A program made the translations under genes and the position numbers. Positions 50,317 to 61,525 of a stretch of 64,000 bases of DNA are shown one piece after another. The stretch lies in the NCBI GenBank assembly GCA_020726505.1, contig JAHLEZ010000048.1:62001-126000 (forward strand), read 5' to 3'. How positions within the stretch are numbered: the first letter of the stretch is position 1; each line of letters starts with the position of its first letter. Source of the DNA: Leptodontidium sp. MPI-SDFR-AT-0119 (lineage: Eukaryota > Ascomycota > Leotiomycetes > Helotiales > Leptodontidiaceae). Under the pieces are notes generated by a model, which searched no databases, was not told where the DNA came from, and saw only the letters and a list, made by a program, of their open reading frames with translations.

Positions 50317-51852
50317 TTAGATGCGGTGCTTTTCGCTCTCTGTGGGATTTGGTTAGCAAAGAAGTTTGGAGCTGTTAGTAAGAAAACGTACCAAGTCGCG
50401 AATATAGCATGTAAAGCGCCATTTGATTGCACTCGGCGGTTCCTGTGATAGTAACCAATCGCTCGTTGCTGTTGTCTTGAGGCTCGTTGATCTTGATGAC
50501 ACTGCCACTGAGTTGTCTAATCTCATTGATCTTCGCACCACCCTTGCCGATGATAGCTCCAACCATATCATTTGGAATGAAGATTTGTTGGGTCAGTGGC
50601 TGGCCAGGAACAACGGGCGCAGCTGGACCACCAGGGCCGCCAGGTTGAGGCTGAGCGAAACCAGCGTGGTGTGGTTGCTGAGGTTGTTGGGGACCGACTC
50701 CTCCATAGCCTCCAACTGCAGGTGATCCGCCATAGTGCATTGGTACAGCTGGTTGAGATTGGGGTGCTTGACCATGGGAAGAGTATGGCTGACTGTAACC
50801 ATGGCTGGGAGTTGGGTGAGCACCTCGATCATGCCGGCGATGATCAGGATGTCCATAGTTTCCGCCGGCTGGTTGAGGAACATAGGGAACGACTTGCATG
50901 CCGCCGGGAACAACTCCTGCTGGACCCCCACTGCGAGAAGCGTAGGCAGAAGCTGCTGGGCCACCAAATCGCTCGGAAAGCTGCTCGAAGAGGGTGCTGC
51001 CAACATAGTAGGTTGCGATGTGTACAGCATCGGCAACACCAAGGACAACCAGAGAACGCTCGGTGGAAAGAGGGAGGCATGAGTCGGACGCATTCAGACG
51101 GGCACCAGAAGCCTCTTGAATCTCACGGATTCTGACTCCACCCTTTCCAATGATAGAACCGATAAGGATATGTGGGATGAGAAGACGAAGGGGGTACGTC
51201 TTTGATTGGGTACCTGATGGATCTTCGAGGGGTTCGTTATTGAGTGTACGGATGATGAGACCAAAAGCCTGGAAAAGTTAGCTTGAGTTGAGACTTCTGG
51301 GAAGAGGCAGTATTTTACCTTTGCTGCAGCATCAACCACACCACTGACCGTGAGAATTCGCTCAACTGCACCCTTCTGGTAATCGCTAACAGTGCACTTG
51401 GCACCAGACATCTTTCTGATCAACGATACATTCTCTCCGCCTTTGCCAATGACTGTTGCTGCCTCGGCGCTGGTAATGACAGCTCTGATGTGGATCCACC
51501 CGCTCTCATCATGCTGGAGGTGTGATCCACTGGCGGGTAAGTCTCGGGAGGATGTAGCTGTGCTCTCAATTGAGTTTGCGGTGGCATCTGGAATGACAGT
51601 ATCGCCCTGGCTATCCTTTGCCTCGACCTTTGTGCCGTTTGTTGCTTCAGCCTTGGGTTCCCCATTGGAGCTGACAACGGGTGGTTCTGGAATATCCGCT
51701 ACAGCCTTGTGCTCCTCATCGTCGCCCTTGACAATCTTGTCGAGTGCAGGTCGCTTTGCTTCAGGTTGGTCGTTTGGGGCTGATGGAGAGGAGGGGTCTT
51801 CGAGAGGCCGCTTGGTCGACTGGGTAGGAGCTGCTGTAGGTGAGGCAGACAT
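50317..51852 (-). CDS. RNA-binding protein with three KH domains (PBP2/Hek2/Rnc1-like)
   Basis: This is a poly(rC)-binding-type regulator of mRNA stability or localisation. Three exons (51852-51319, 51268-50392, 50339-50317) give 477 residues. After an acidic disordered N-terminus, KH1 (about 119-190) carries AATVIGKGGENVSLIRKMSG, KH2 (about 205-275) carries ILIGSIIGKGGVRIREIQEA, and KH3 (about 395-465) carries DMVGAIIGKGGAKINEIRQL. Each has the GxxG loop that grips RNA. A Gly/Pro/Gln/His-rich spacer separates KH2 from KH3. The last exon is tiny (23 bases) and encodes ESEKHRI. The gene is divergent from the coiled-coil gene and shares an upstream region of about 1.2 kb. Confidence 0.93.
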
Positions 51853-53030
51853 CTTGATTCGTTGCTATTGGTTAATCTCTTCACTCAAGAGGGAAAAGTG
51901 GTCGGGAAGGAGGTCGTGAACAGATTTGACTTGGATTGGATTGATTGTTCGTTATGTACACCAGGGGGGTCTTCGAAAGAAAACGTGCTGGTGTTGGTGA
52001 ATCGGGGAGAGCGCGTGCTTTTGATTTGATTTGACGGGGACTGCTGAGAAGAGAAGATTTGGATTTGGATTGGGTTGGTGTCGTGTAGGAAGGGAGCGGG
52101 GAGGATGGTGAAGTCAAGGAGACAGGTCTTGAAGATCTGTCGGGCCCTTGAAGAGGAGGGAGGAGGTTGAGCTGGGCGCGATGAAGGTGATGATGAAGGT
52201 AGACAGGCAGGTAGGTAGGTAGATTGTAGAGGAGTAATGACGCAGAGCAGCTGGTAGGAATTGGATTGGATTCCGTATGTGTGTGTGTGTGTATGTGTCT
52301 GGGACAGAAAAGCAGTACGGTAGAGTAGAGACCTATCCTCAAACCTTTTTGGGTCCTTCAGCTACAACCAACGAGGAGGCTGCAGTCTACTCTTTTGTTC
52401 TTCTTCTTGCTCCTGATCGTCTCGTCTCGGCGTGTGTCGTCTTGCTTCCTCTGCTTTGATGTGTTTGTCGGTGGGGAGGGTTGATTGCTCAATTGGTGTG
52501 TTTCTGTTTCGTTTCGGGAGGGGGGCAGTGGAAAGGCGAGTGTCGTGGACGAAGCTTCTTTTGCAGCAGGCTGGCGAATGGGCGACAGAGTTGAGTGCGG
52601 TGGGCGCGACGGAGTGTCAAACCCAGCACGAGTCGTGAGTTGTTTGCGTGTATGGGGGCAGAGAAGTGAAGATGTGCTGTGTTGTGTTGATGATGAAGGA
52701 AGAGAGGAGGGAAGGGGGATGGGGGATGGGATGTCTTCGAGAGGAGGACAGAGCAGCTTCGAATTGAAGCCGACGGCAGTTAGGGAATTTCAAGCCAAGA
52801 GACAAGCCCGGCCAGTCATGTGACCACTCCAAACGCGCTAACAACCGTCGCGTAACACAGGAAGGAGCACAAGAGCAAAAGAGCGACAGTAGATCAAACT
52901 TGTTGACTCTCAACCGCTTCAGGATCCTGGTCTGTCAATCAATGGTAATGCTCTTTGACGTGCACTTTTCTAAAATTGGCACACCCATAAAAATCACCTT
53001 TGTTACTCTGTATCACAGCGCCGAAGAACC
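51853..53030. other. Divergent promoter region
   Basis: No gene recognised. A TG dinucleotide repeat lies at about 52276-52293, and a TAGG repeat lies at about 52210-52222. The region serves both the KH-domain gene and the coiled-coil gene. Confidence 0.6.
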
Positions 53031-54080
53031 ATGGAGGGTTCACAGCTGCCGCACAATGCAAGCTCCTATTCAACGCGTCTCGATAGGACTCTCAATGCAT
53101 TGCAAGCCAGAGTAAAAGAGCAAGAGGCTCTTCTAGCAGAAGTATGTGGTTGTTTGCCTGTGCTTTCATTGTATTGGATACCATGGCTGATCAGTTAGCT
53201 TCGAGCATCTACAACCACTATTGAGACTCAACCTTCAGCGGACCCCAAAACTCATTTGCAGCAATTGAAAGCCCTCAAGTCTGCCTACGAATCCCTTACC
53301 CCTTCAGAACCATGGTTTCCCCCACGCGACTCCCTGGTCCCGGGTCTACTCGCGTTGCGGGATTCTAACAAAGTCACCAATGAAACCGAGGAAGGCATCG
53401 CTAGAAAGGAAGCCCAACTCAAAGCCACCCAGCAACGACTCGACAAGGAATTCGGTGACCTTAGCGATGCAAAGTTGATGCAAGCGGAGATGGAAGGAAG
53501 GATATCCGCGCTCGAGGAACAGATCAATCAGCGAACACAGCAATCCCCAGGTCAGATTGCCAAAGAGATGATCCGGGCAATGAAGCAGAAGAAAGCATAC
53601 TACAATACAGAGACTGGGAGGCTAGTGCAAGCATTCAACGCATTTATTGATGACCATCTTGCAGCCATGCTTGCTATGGAAGAGCTTGGAGGTCCGATTG
53701 TGGGGGAAATACCAGATGTGGATGAGGAGATGTTGGAGGGTGGATTCAGTACTCAGGGAAAGCCAAAGAAGGCAAAGCCGAGCGAAGACAAGCGGCAACG
53801 TCGTATCGATCAGATCTGGGGGTCAAGACCGGTCGAAGACGACGACATGAAAGAGCCTTGGGACGAGAAGCGTGCAGCAGCTGCAGAGATGCGAGACTTG
53901 ACAGAGGAGCTTCTGAATAGTCTTGTTGATGCCGAGGGAAATGGACCCGGTGCATATATCGATCTTCGGAGAGAGTCAGCTGCTGCTAGGTTTCTTGTCA
54001 GGTCGAAAGTTGCCCAATTCCACCCCAAGGATGCTCGGAAACTTCGATTGGTCGATTTCGGAGGAGATATAGATGATTGA
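53031..54080 (+). CDS. Coiled-coil protein, possibly the CENP-K kinetochore subunit
   Basis: Two exons (53031-53141, 53199-54080) encode 330 residues starting MEGSQLPHNASSYSTRLD. Most of the chain is coiled coil: ALQARVKEQEALLAELRAS at the start and the long helix KEAQLKATQQRLDKEFGDLS to about residue 170. A conserved-looking block follows (LVQAFNAFIDDHLAAMLAME, ELGGPIVGEIPDVDEEML), then a basic patch (KRQRRIDQIWG) and a C-terminal segment with ARFLVRSKVAQFHPKDARKL. The combination of N-terminal coiled coil and the FIDDHLAAML block recalls fungal CENP-K (Sim4-type) proteins of the inner kinetochore, but I name this as a candidate only. A generic coiled-coil protein cannot be excluded. Confidence 0.6.
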
Positions 54081-54694
54081 GACGAATGAGATGAACATGC
54101 ACCAAGCCAGACCCGCGATGCCACATCCGAGTCTTTCGTGAGCTTTAGTTGCTACGTAACCCCCATTACTTATGGGGCAATACCATGCAACTATTCTCCG
54201 AGCCTCCCTGGTAGATGCTTTGGAACCCGAAGTCGGGAACTTTGAATTACTGACGCGCACGTGATGAACTACTAGATGCCAGGTGAGCAGAGTTCCTCCA
54301 GAGCTGTGGAACAGCAATTCAGGGAAGCCTATTGTCTTGACACCTACACCCCAAGACACCTAGCAGCGATATACCCGCCGAATTGCCTTATCTGTCCTGT
54401 ATATCTCATATCTTCCTCGCTTTTCCGATCGCATCGGTAAACCGTCGGAGCACCCACTTTTGGCTCTTACGTGAACTTTCCATTCTATGTGTCAAGTCAT
54501 ACATTTCCATTCCCGTGTTCGTAAAAAGAGACGTATCCTGATGCTTTGTATAAATCTCATCTAAACTCTTTTCTCAATTATTCGTTCCGTATCATTCACA
54601 TCCGTGGTATTTGTCTTCTTCACGTCATCACACTTGACGGTACTTCCAAACTTTGTCAACCTGCAAACATTAATACCAGATTGCCTCAATCACA
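54081..54694. other. Intergenic region
   Basis: No gene recognised. It holds the amidase promoter. Confidence 0.6.
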
Positions 54695-56477
54695 ATGATA
54701 GAACCCTACCGCCTCACAGCCAGCGAAGCCCTCCCCCTTCTCAAATCAGGGGAACTCACAGTTGAAGCCTACGCTCGGTCTCTCCTCTCTCGAATCGCGC
54801 AGCGCGATCACGTGGTCAAGGCATGGGCAAACCTCGACCCCGAATTCGTTCTCTCCCAAGCTCGAGAACTCGACCAGGTCCCGCTTGAGAAAAGAGGTCC
54901 CTTGCACGGAATACCGGTCGGTGTCAAAGATGTGATATTCACAAAAGGTAACCCCCTCTCACCTCACCTCTCCTACCGACTTCACCTCCTCTCGCCTATC
55001 TCGAAATCAAAAAGTACAAAACAAGACAAGACAAATACGGCCCCATCTACATACACAAACGTCTAACTCGCCTTAAAATATAAACAGATATGCCAACGGC
55101 CTTCAACTCCGCAATCTACAGAGATACCCCAACACAACTCGTCGACGCAGCTTGTATCATCACTCTCCGTGCTTCAGGAGCTCTCATCTTCGGAAAGACG
55201 ACGACGACGGAATTCGCAGTCACGACGGTTGGTGGGCCGTCGACTAATCCTCATGATGAGAGTCGTACCCCGGGTGGTTCTTCATCCGGATCAGGGGCGG
55301 CTGTTGGTGATTTCCAGGTAGGTATTGATTGATCTCCGTTGCTTCTGGATATAGTACTAGATGTTGACTATCTCAAGGTACCAATCGCACTCGGCACCCA
55401 AACAGGAGGGAGTACAATACGGCCCGGTTCTTATAACGGCATCTACGCATTCAAAGTAACTACCCCCTTCTCATTCCCCCACTACATCCAAACCAAACAA
55501 GGAAAAAGAAGAAGAAAAATACAACTAACGCCCCCAAAGCCAACATGGAACGCCATCTCCCGCGAAGGTCTCGCAATCTACTCCCTCACCCTGGACACAC
55601 TCGGCATCTACGCACGCTCCATCACCGACCTGCAACTCCTCTCGTCCATCTTCCGCCTCTCAGACGACACACCCATTCCCTCATCAACCTTCCAACTCCA
55701 CGGCGCGAGAATAGCATTCGCTAAAACGCATGTCTGGCCAAAAGCAGGCCCGGGCTTGAAAGCTGCGTTCGAGAAGGCGAAAGAATTGCTAAAAAGTAAA
55801 GGGGCTGTGGTTGAGGAGTTGGAGTTGCCGGAGGAGTTTGCGAGGGCTAGTGAGTGGCATAGGCGTGTTTGTGAGGGGGAGGGGAGGAGTAGCTTTTTGG
55901 GGAGTACGTTGAACCCCCATTCCATCCCTATCCCCATTCCTTTTTACCAATCCCATGCACCCTTTTGTAATATTTAATACGCGAAAGGTAGGGAAGATTA
56001 ACATAGGAGTACAGATTACCTCCTCGCCAAAGAGAAGCTCGACCCATTAATCCAAGGCCAAGTCGAAAACACCACCAACCTAACCCGCAAAGCACAACTC
56101 GAAGCCTACGACGGCTGTGCAAAGCTGCGTCCGGTATGGGATGAGATGGCCTCTCGGTACGACGCCGTCCTCACGCCCAGTGTGCCTGATGAGGCGCCTG
56201 TGGGGATTAAATCTACGGGTGATGCTGTAAGACCCTCCTCCTTTTCTTTTCATTTAATGCGGTACATGCTAAGAGAGGTACACAGTCCTTCTGCTCCATG
56301 TGGACAATCCTCCACGTCCCAGCGCTCAACATCCCCGGTTTCGCAGGCGAGAACGGCCTCCCGATCGGCTTGACCATTGTTGGCCCCCGATATCATGATT
56401 TACATGTTTTGTATGCGGGGAAAGCAATTGGTGAGCTTTTTGAGAAGGAGGGTGGGTTTGTTTCGAAGATTGTTTAG
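54695..56477 (+). CDS. Amidase signature family enzyme
   Basis: It hydrolyses an amide bond; the substrate is unknown. Six exons (54695-54947, 55088-55317, 55378-55455, 55540-55903, 56015-56226, 56286-56477) join in frame to 442 residues. The Ser-cisSer-Lys triad is visible: Lys in HGIPVGVKDVIF, the Gly/Ser-rich signature TPGGSSSGSGAAV with the cis-Ser, and the nucleophile Ser in LGTQTGGSTIRPGSYNG. The C-terminal part has DAVLTPSVPDEAP and LNIPGFAGENGLPIGLTIVG, typical of the family. The introns fall inside conserved blocks and each restores them exactly, so the gene appears intact. The length fits the GatA/fungal amidase range. A mitochondrial GatA role is unlikely, since no targeting peptide is evident. 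Confidence 0.93.
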
Positions 56478-57228
56478 AATAGATTCATTCACGATGGGCT
56501 ATTTTGAGCGAATGTGGCTGCCTGTGCTCGAATCAACGCTACTTACTTCTCCTTATCCGTTTGTCTCTTTGCTCAGAGCTATAAAGTGAACGGAACTTCT
56601 AGTACAATTCTTTTATGTCCGTAACATAAAAGTGGGCGTCTGTATATGTATCGACTACAAGGGCTATTAATGCCTTTTTCAAGGACCTTGAAATAATATC
56701 TTGGAGTCTCGGGCACCATGAATGCCACTCCTTTTCAACTGGCCATCTCTCCCTATCACTCATATTCCATAAGCACGCCATCAGAATATGTGTCCTCCCA
56801 CATTTGGACATGCCATCTCAACACATATTATTCTCTCTGCTGCCGAACATAAATTCTTCGTCATGATACCCCAGTCCACATTTTATACTTCTCGTGCCTC
56901 TCATCGGTTGTATAATGAGCTCTTCAACTGTAGTAGTAGCATCTTTGATACGAGCCTCAGCTACCCCAGGTACGATAGTTGCATTTCAGTCATGTAATGC
57001 TTTACTGACTCCAGCGATGGATTGATATAGATGAGCCTATGAAATAGTAATTTACATCTTCCGAAGATACCCTTTCCGACGAGGTTAGAAAGATTTGAAA
57101 CAAGCAAGCTTTCAAAGTCATGTTATAAAAATACGGAACTCAAAAGGGCGGGATATCCAACAGAACCAAAACGATTAAGCTCCATCTGCAAATTAGGTGC
57201 AATTAATATTGCCCTTTTCGTTTCCCAA
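56478..57228. other. Intergenic region between convergent genes
   Basis: AT-rich with no recognisable gene. Confidence 0.6.
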
Positions 57229-59448
57229 TCACCACTGCTTCGGAGGTAACTTAGGGGTTAGTAATGGTGACCAAAACCCCGAATCGAAAATTATCTTGAA
57301 AAAGGCATTGAGTTCATATTGCGACTCAGGTGGGATGAGCGCTAGAATCTCATTAGAGCATCTCGAAATACTGAAATGTCCACTTTCATGGGATGCCAGA
57401 ATATTCGTGAATTCCGAGTACAGGGAGGCTTGCTGAATTAGATGGATGAGTTAGCAGGTACCAACGTCCAAGTAAGCGCGGTGCTACACTTGCCTGTATC
57501 TGTTTGATGATGTCTCTAGTAAGAACTGTCTGCGGTTCGTATGGTGCCCAAGTGTACAACATGTTTGACAACATATTCTCGACCTCACTCTGGGAACTCC
57601 CCAGAGTAATCTTCTTGTTCTCGATTGGCACCACCGAAATGCGCTTGAATGCAGCGATATCCATCTCAGCACCTGAGCTATCGGCGTCACCGAGTCTTCG
57701 TCTTGTCTCCGTCCCTTCGATTGCCTTGGGAATTCCATTTTGTGCAAGTGGAATTCTTGTATGCCACTGCCCTGGCTTTACGAGGCGTATGATACTTCTG
57801 CGAGGGTGAATGGTGATATCAAGTGGTCGATGCAAGGATGTGAATGCCGGTGGAGCAGATGTCTGCTTTGGAAGATGCTCATTTTGAACCGGACGCTCGA
57901 GAGTAACAAGCCTATTACAAACAGAACTACCGTGCATTATTAGTTTTGGATTTTTAGACAACCAAGGAGTTGATAATATCTTACCACTTCCCCAGAGTTC
58001 CACATTTGTCAAGTGCCACAACACCCTTGCACGACAATAGAGGACACGCTTTCCCCAATACACGGTGCTGGAGAAGCATTGACATGACCATTCTTGCTTT
58101 CGGCTGGATCGCAGCATTCCAATGCTCCTGATGAATAACCACATTATTATATCGATTCAAGACACGAAATTGCTGACGGATGACATAATCGAGGCCAGGA
58201 GAATTCGCAAAGCTCTTTGTCAAGAAGTCATAAAAGTTCTATGAGTTATTTAGCTGAGTACTTTTCGCCGTCAACGAAGATTGTCTTACGTTCCACTCTT
58301 GGAACTGGCTGCAGGGAAGCCGTGTCATTCGACCTAGCGCATCTTCGAATGTGAAATTGTCTCCTGCGAGCATCAGACGACCGACGGAGTTTTTATACAT
58401 TACTAGGAGAATGGCGCAGCGATGACCCTGTGAAAATGAGCATAAACAATACAAACTCCAGAGGAGGTTTTGCTCACAGAAGCGCTGTTATGAGTTGCTG
58501 TAGACTTGAGATGAGCAGCCATAAACTCCTGAATACGTTCTCCATAGCTTCCAATTCGATACTCTGGTTTGCAACATCGATCGCCTGCCGTGACCAGGGC
58601 AGAGAACATATTTCTTGGTGAACAAGTACAACCGCAGTCCCAATCTCTTCAAGTCTCACCTGAAGCTTTGAGGATGCAGCTCGGCTTGGTATATCGAGTG
58701 CTTGTATTGCGTTCAAAGCCATCTTGTTGCTGTCTCCGTTGGCGGCAATGATTTGCCGAGAAGTCAAGTCTTGTGACGCTGTGAATTTCCCGTGGTGTAT
58801 CTCTAGAACGTCGTTAACAGAGCGAATTATTGGCTCTAGATGCCCGGGCAAGGTTGAATCAATCGCCGAAGACATTGTGGCCTGTATTTGCTCTGGTATC
58901 TTGAGAATCGATTCTCTATTTACCATTGTCAGTCAGCGATCTTAAGATCTTAGAACTTTCCGCATCGAACTTAAACCCATCGCACAACAGAGTGAAATTC
59001 ACACTGGACCGAGGAATGCTCACATTGTCTGAAGACCGAGCAGCATGTTGACAGCAGCCATGGGGATAGCAACACGTTCTTGTAGCTGCTTGATTTTTTT
59101 CGATGTATATAGCGCCCATTGAATCTTGCGCGGCGCGGATAATAATCTGCTGCGCTGGCTTGACGAGCCCAAAGATGCTTCATATCGGCGATTTACACCA
59201 TCTAGGAAGGCTCCCAAGGGAACCCGAATATGCTCGCATTGCTGTCGTAGATTGTCAGCTTTGTGGGTGTCTATTGGGATAGTATCGAGCGACTTGAGAT
59301 TCTCAAGTGTAATTCGTAGGGTGTTCAGGAAGTTGGTGGCATCTCGGTACTCAAACGAGGCTCCGTCAGCGTCGCGAAGCGCACCGCCTATCTTCGTGAG
59401 TAAGTTGATGGCAGCGATTAGATCGCCGACAGACCAGCCAAAAGACAT
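57229..59448 (-). CDS. Fungal ubiquitin-like-domain (ULD) protein with N-terminal MSFGWSVGD motif
   Basis: The start MSFGWSVGDLIAAINLLTKI (59448) opens an N-terminal helical module. The second exon (from about 58920) is helical, beginning ESILKIPEQIQATMSSAID. A ubiquitin-like domain follows: LMLAGDNFTFEDALGRMTRL, PCSQFQEWN, then DFLTKSFANSPGLDYVIRQQ, as in the fungal ULD family with EDALGR. The C-terminal exons carry LVKPGQWHTRIPLAQNGIPK and end with ALIPPESQYELNAFFKIIFD and a stop at 57229. The last intron is best read with a GC donor (GCAAGT) and a CAG acceptor. Around 58430-58500 the phases of adjacent exons do not agree, so an undetected exon or a one-base shift is possible. Such proteins are common, lineage-variable and functionally uncharacterised. 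Confidence 0.7.
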
Positions 59449-61525
59449 CACAAGAGTTTGCTTCTCATATTAATGTGAATTTTGAAATACTGATTCTGGA
59501 AATGGGTCGAGGAAGCTATGGGTGAGTCTAGCTTTCTGTTGCTGAGTTGAGTGGTGGTGGTGGCCATGCATGCAGTGCAGCTCCCAGTCACCGAAATCAT
59601 GTATGCTGATTGGCTAGTTCTTGCTGCAGCTACTCTTCGCATTTCAGAGCCTCCTCTCGCAAAATTTGGTCTTGGGAGCTTAGCAGAGTTTGGGTTGCTA
59701 AGTACGAAACTGTGAAACACATTCCAATGCATTTCAAGAAGCAGTAGTCAAATTGCAAAATCGCAATCAGACTCAAGCTGCTCCCTCCGATTGTATCTAG
59801 AAATACGCCATAGAATTAAATTCCCGGCCATGGCGTTTGTATTTACCAGCACTAACTGATTGATCAGATCAATATTCCTTTAATTAGGTCCCTATAAGGT
59901 AAATGAAACCACTAATGATTACTCGCAGCCCTTTAACGAACGTTCCTTAGCTATCTCAGAACCACGCTGACTCTATCGATGATGGGCATTACAGTTGTGT
60001 ATATTCAAAATGCCTTATCAAGGATATCTGTACTCACGGCCCAAACAGTCAAGTTCAACACCCCCCAACCCCAGATGCAAGCTTTGGATACTACATACTT
60101 GGAAAGTCATTGTCTTATATTTATCAAGGACCGACCGGCAATCTATACTTTGCTCAATGGAGCATTCAGAACTTGGAGAACTCAAAATGCGATTATTAGG
60201 GGTAAGGTGTTCTCAGGAGGCTTCAAGATTACTATTTTATCAGCAGGAATCTTCCTCGTGAGTCTTGGTAACCAGCAATTCTTTCGGATAATATCCTTTT
60301 TGACCAGTACACCGAGCAGTGTAACAAATGAGTAGAGTAGAGTAGAGTAGTGAGCGCTACTCTACTCTACTCTAGTATAAATATTATACTACTCTAACTC
60401 TACTCTACTCTACTCTACTACTCTAGAGTAGTACTCGAGTAGTAGTCATGGGACTAAAATCTAACCTAAATAAGACTAATACGCGGGAGCTTTACTTAAA
60501 GTAGCTTAATCGCGGCTTATCTCGTTTAAACCTTTAGTATTAACGCTTACTTATGTATAGATATTTCATAATTTTATAACTAAGCGATTTATAAGTAAAT
60601 TATTTTTATTAATTATTATTACTAGTAACTTAGTTTATAATAATAATTTAATATTTATATTAAAATTTAAACGTCCTTTTAAAATAACCCTACTACTCTA
60701 CTACTCTAGAGTAGTCAAAAATAACTACTCTAGTTCTACTCTAGAGTAGTCGAAAAAGTGACTACTCTAATTCTACTCTACTCTACTCTACTACTCTAGA
60801 GTAGTACTCCAGTAGTAGAGTAGAAATTTGTCACACTGACCCCGAGTTTTGGCGACTTTCTTTATCCTGATCGGTGGTCGATATCGCAGATAACGATTAA
60901 CGCACTCAATCAAGGCGCAGGAGTAGAAACAAAGTGGCCGCGGTGGACGATGAATGGACAGTGGAAAGTGTGACTCCGAACCAAAAGAAGCATGCCTCAC
61001 AATCCGTACGGTGCGGTTATGGTATGATGAGCATGGTGCCTAGAGGAGAGTAACAACTGCCCCATAGACTGTTTTGAAAGCAATGAGTTCGCAAGTCAAT
61101 GGTCCTAACTGAGATATTTGTTCAGACCTTTTGAGCAACATATGCCTCAACCTGGGGGAACGTTTGCCAAGAGCGTGGCAGTGCCCGTCCTGATCGCGAA
61201 CCATCATTTCCCAGCCTTGTCTCATGCGACCGCAAAATCGTCGTTCCTTTTCTTTTCCAACTCTTCAATAAATTTTATAGCCTGTAAATCTCCCGGATTT
61301 GCGAGATAAAGGCAGGACCGACCCGGCTCGTTGTGTATTCGAGTTCTTCAGCGTCCCGAACCATTCCGCCTTGATTTCACCTTTCATACAAGGCACAACC
61401 GCCGGCTTAACGCGCCTTTTTTTTATTTTTTAATTAGGCGTCGTGACACCTTCGAAGCTTCCATCGCCTTGAGATATCGATTCTCTCCCAAGACCAAGGA
61501 GGTCTGCAATACCAGAAAGGTAACA
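59449..61525. other. Intergenic region carrying a hAT-type element
   Basis: Apart from the element at 60317-60838 I see no gene. A 119-codon frame ending at 60335 has no domain and runs into the transposon end, so it is probably spurious. Confidence 0.55.
60317..60838. mobile_element. Non-autonomous hAT-type DNA transposon (522 bp) built of ACTCT repeats
   Basis: The ends are inverted repeats: CAGTGTAACAAAT at 60317-60329 and ATTTGTCACACTG at 60826-60838 (12 of 13 bases match). They begin with the CAGTG typical of the hAT superfamily. The flanking octamers ACACCGAG (60309-60316) and ACCCCGAG (60839-60846) match in 7 of 8 bases, as expected for an aged 8-bp target duplication. Inside, blocks of ACTCT/AGAGT pentamers form palindromes at each end. 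A nearly identical block of about 45 bases occurs as a direct repeat (about 60400-60443 and 60772-60817). The core (about 60480-60690) is extremely AT-rich. There is no coding capacity. Confidence 0.8.

Noticed and set aside
59979..60335. 119-codon open frame next to the hAT element
   Set aside because: No domain, runs into the transposon terminus, composition not protein-like.
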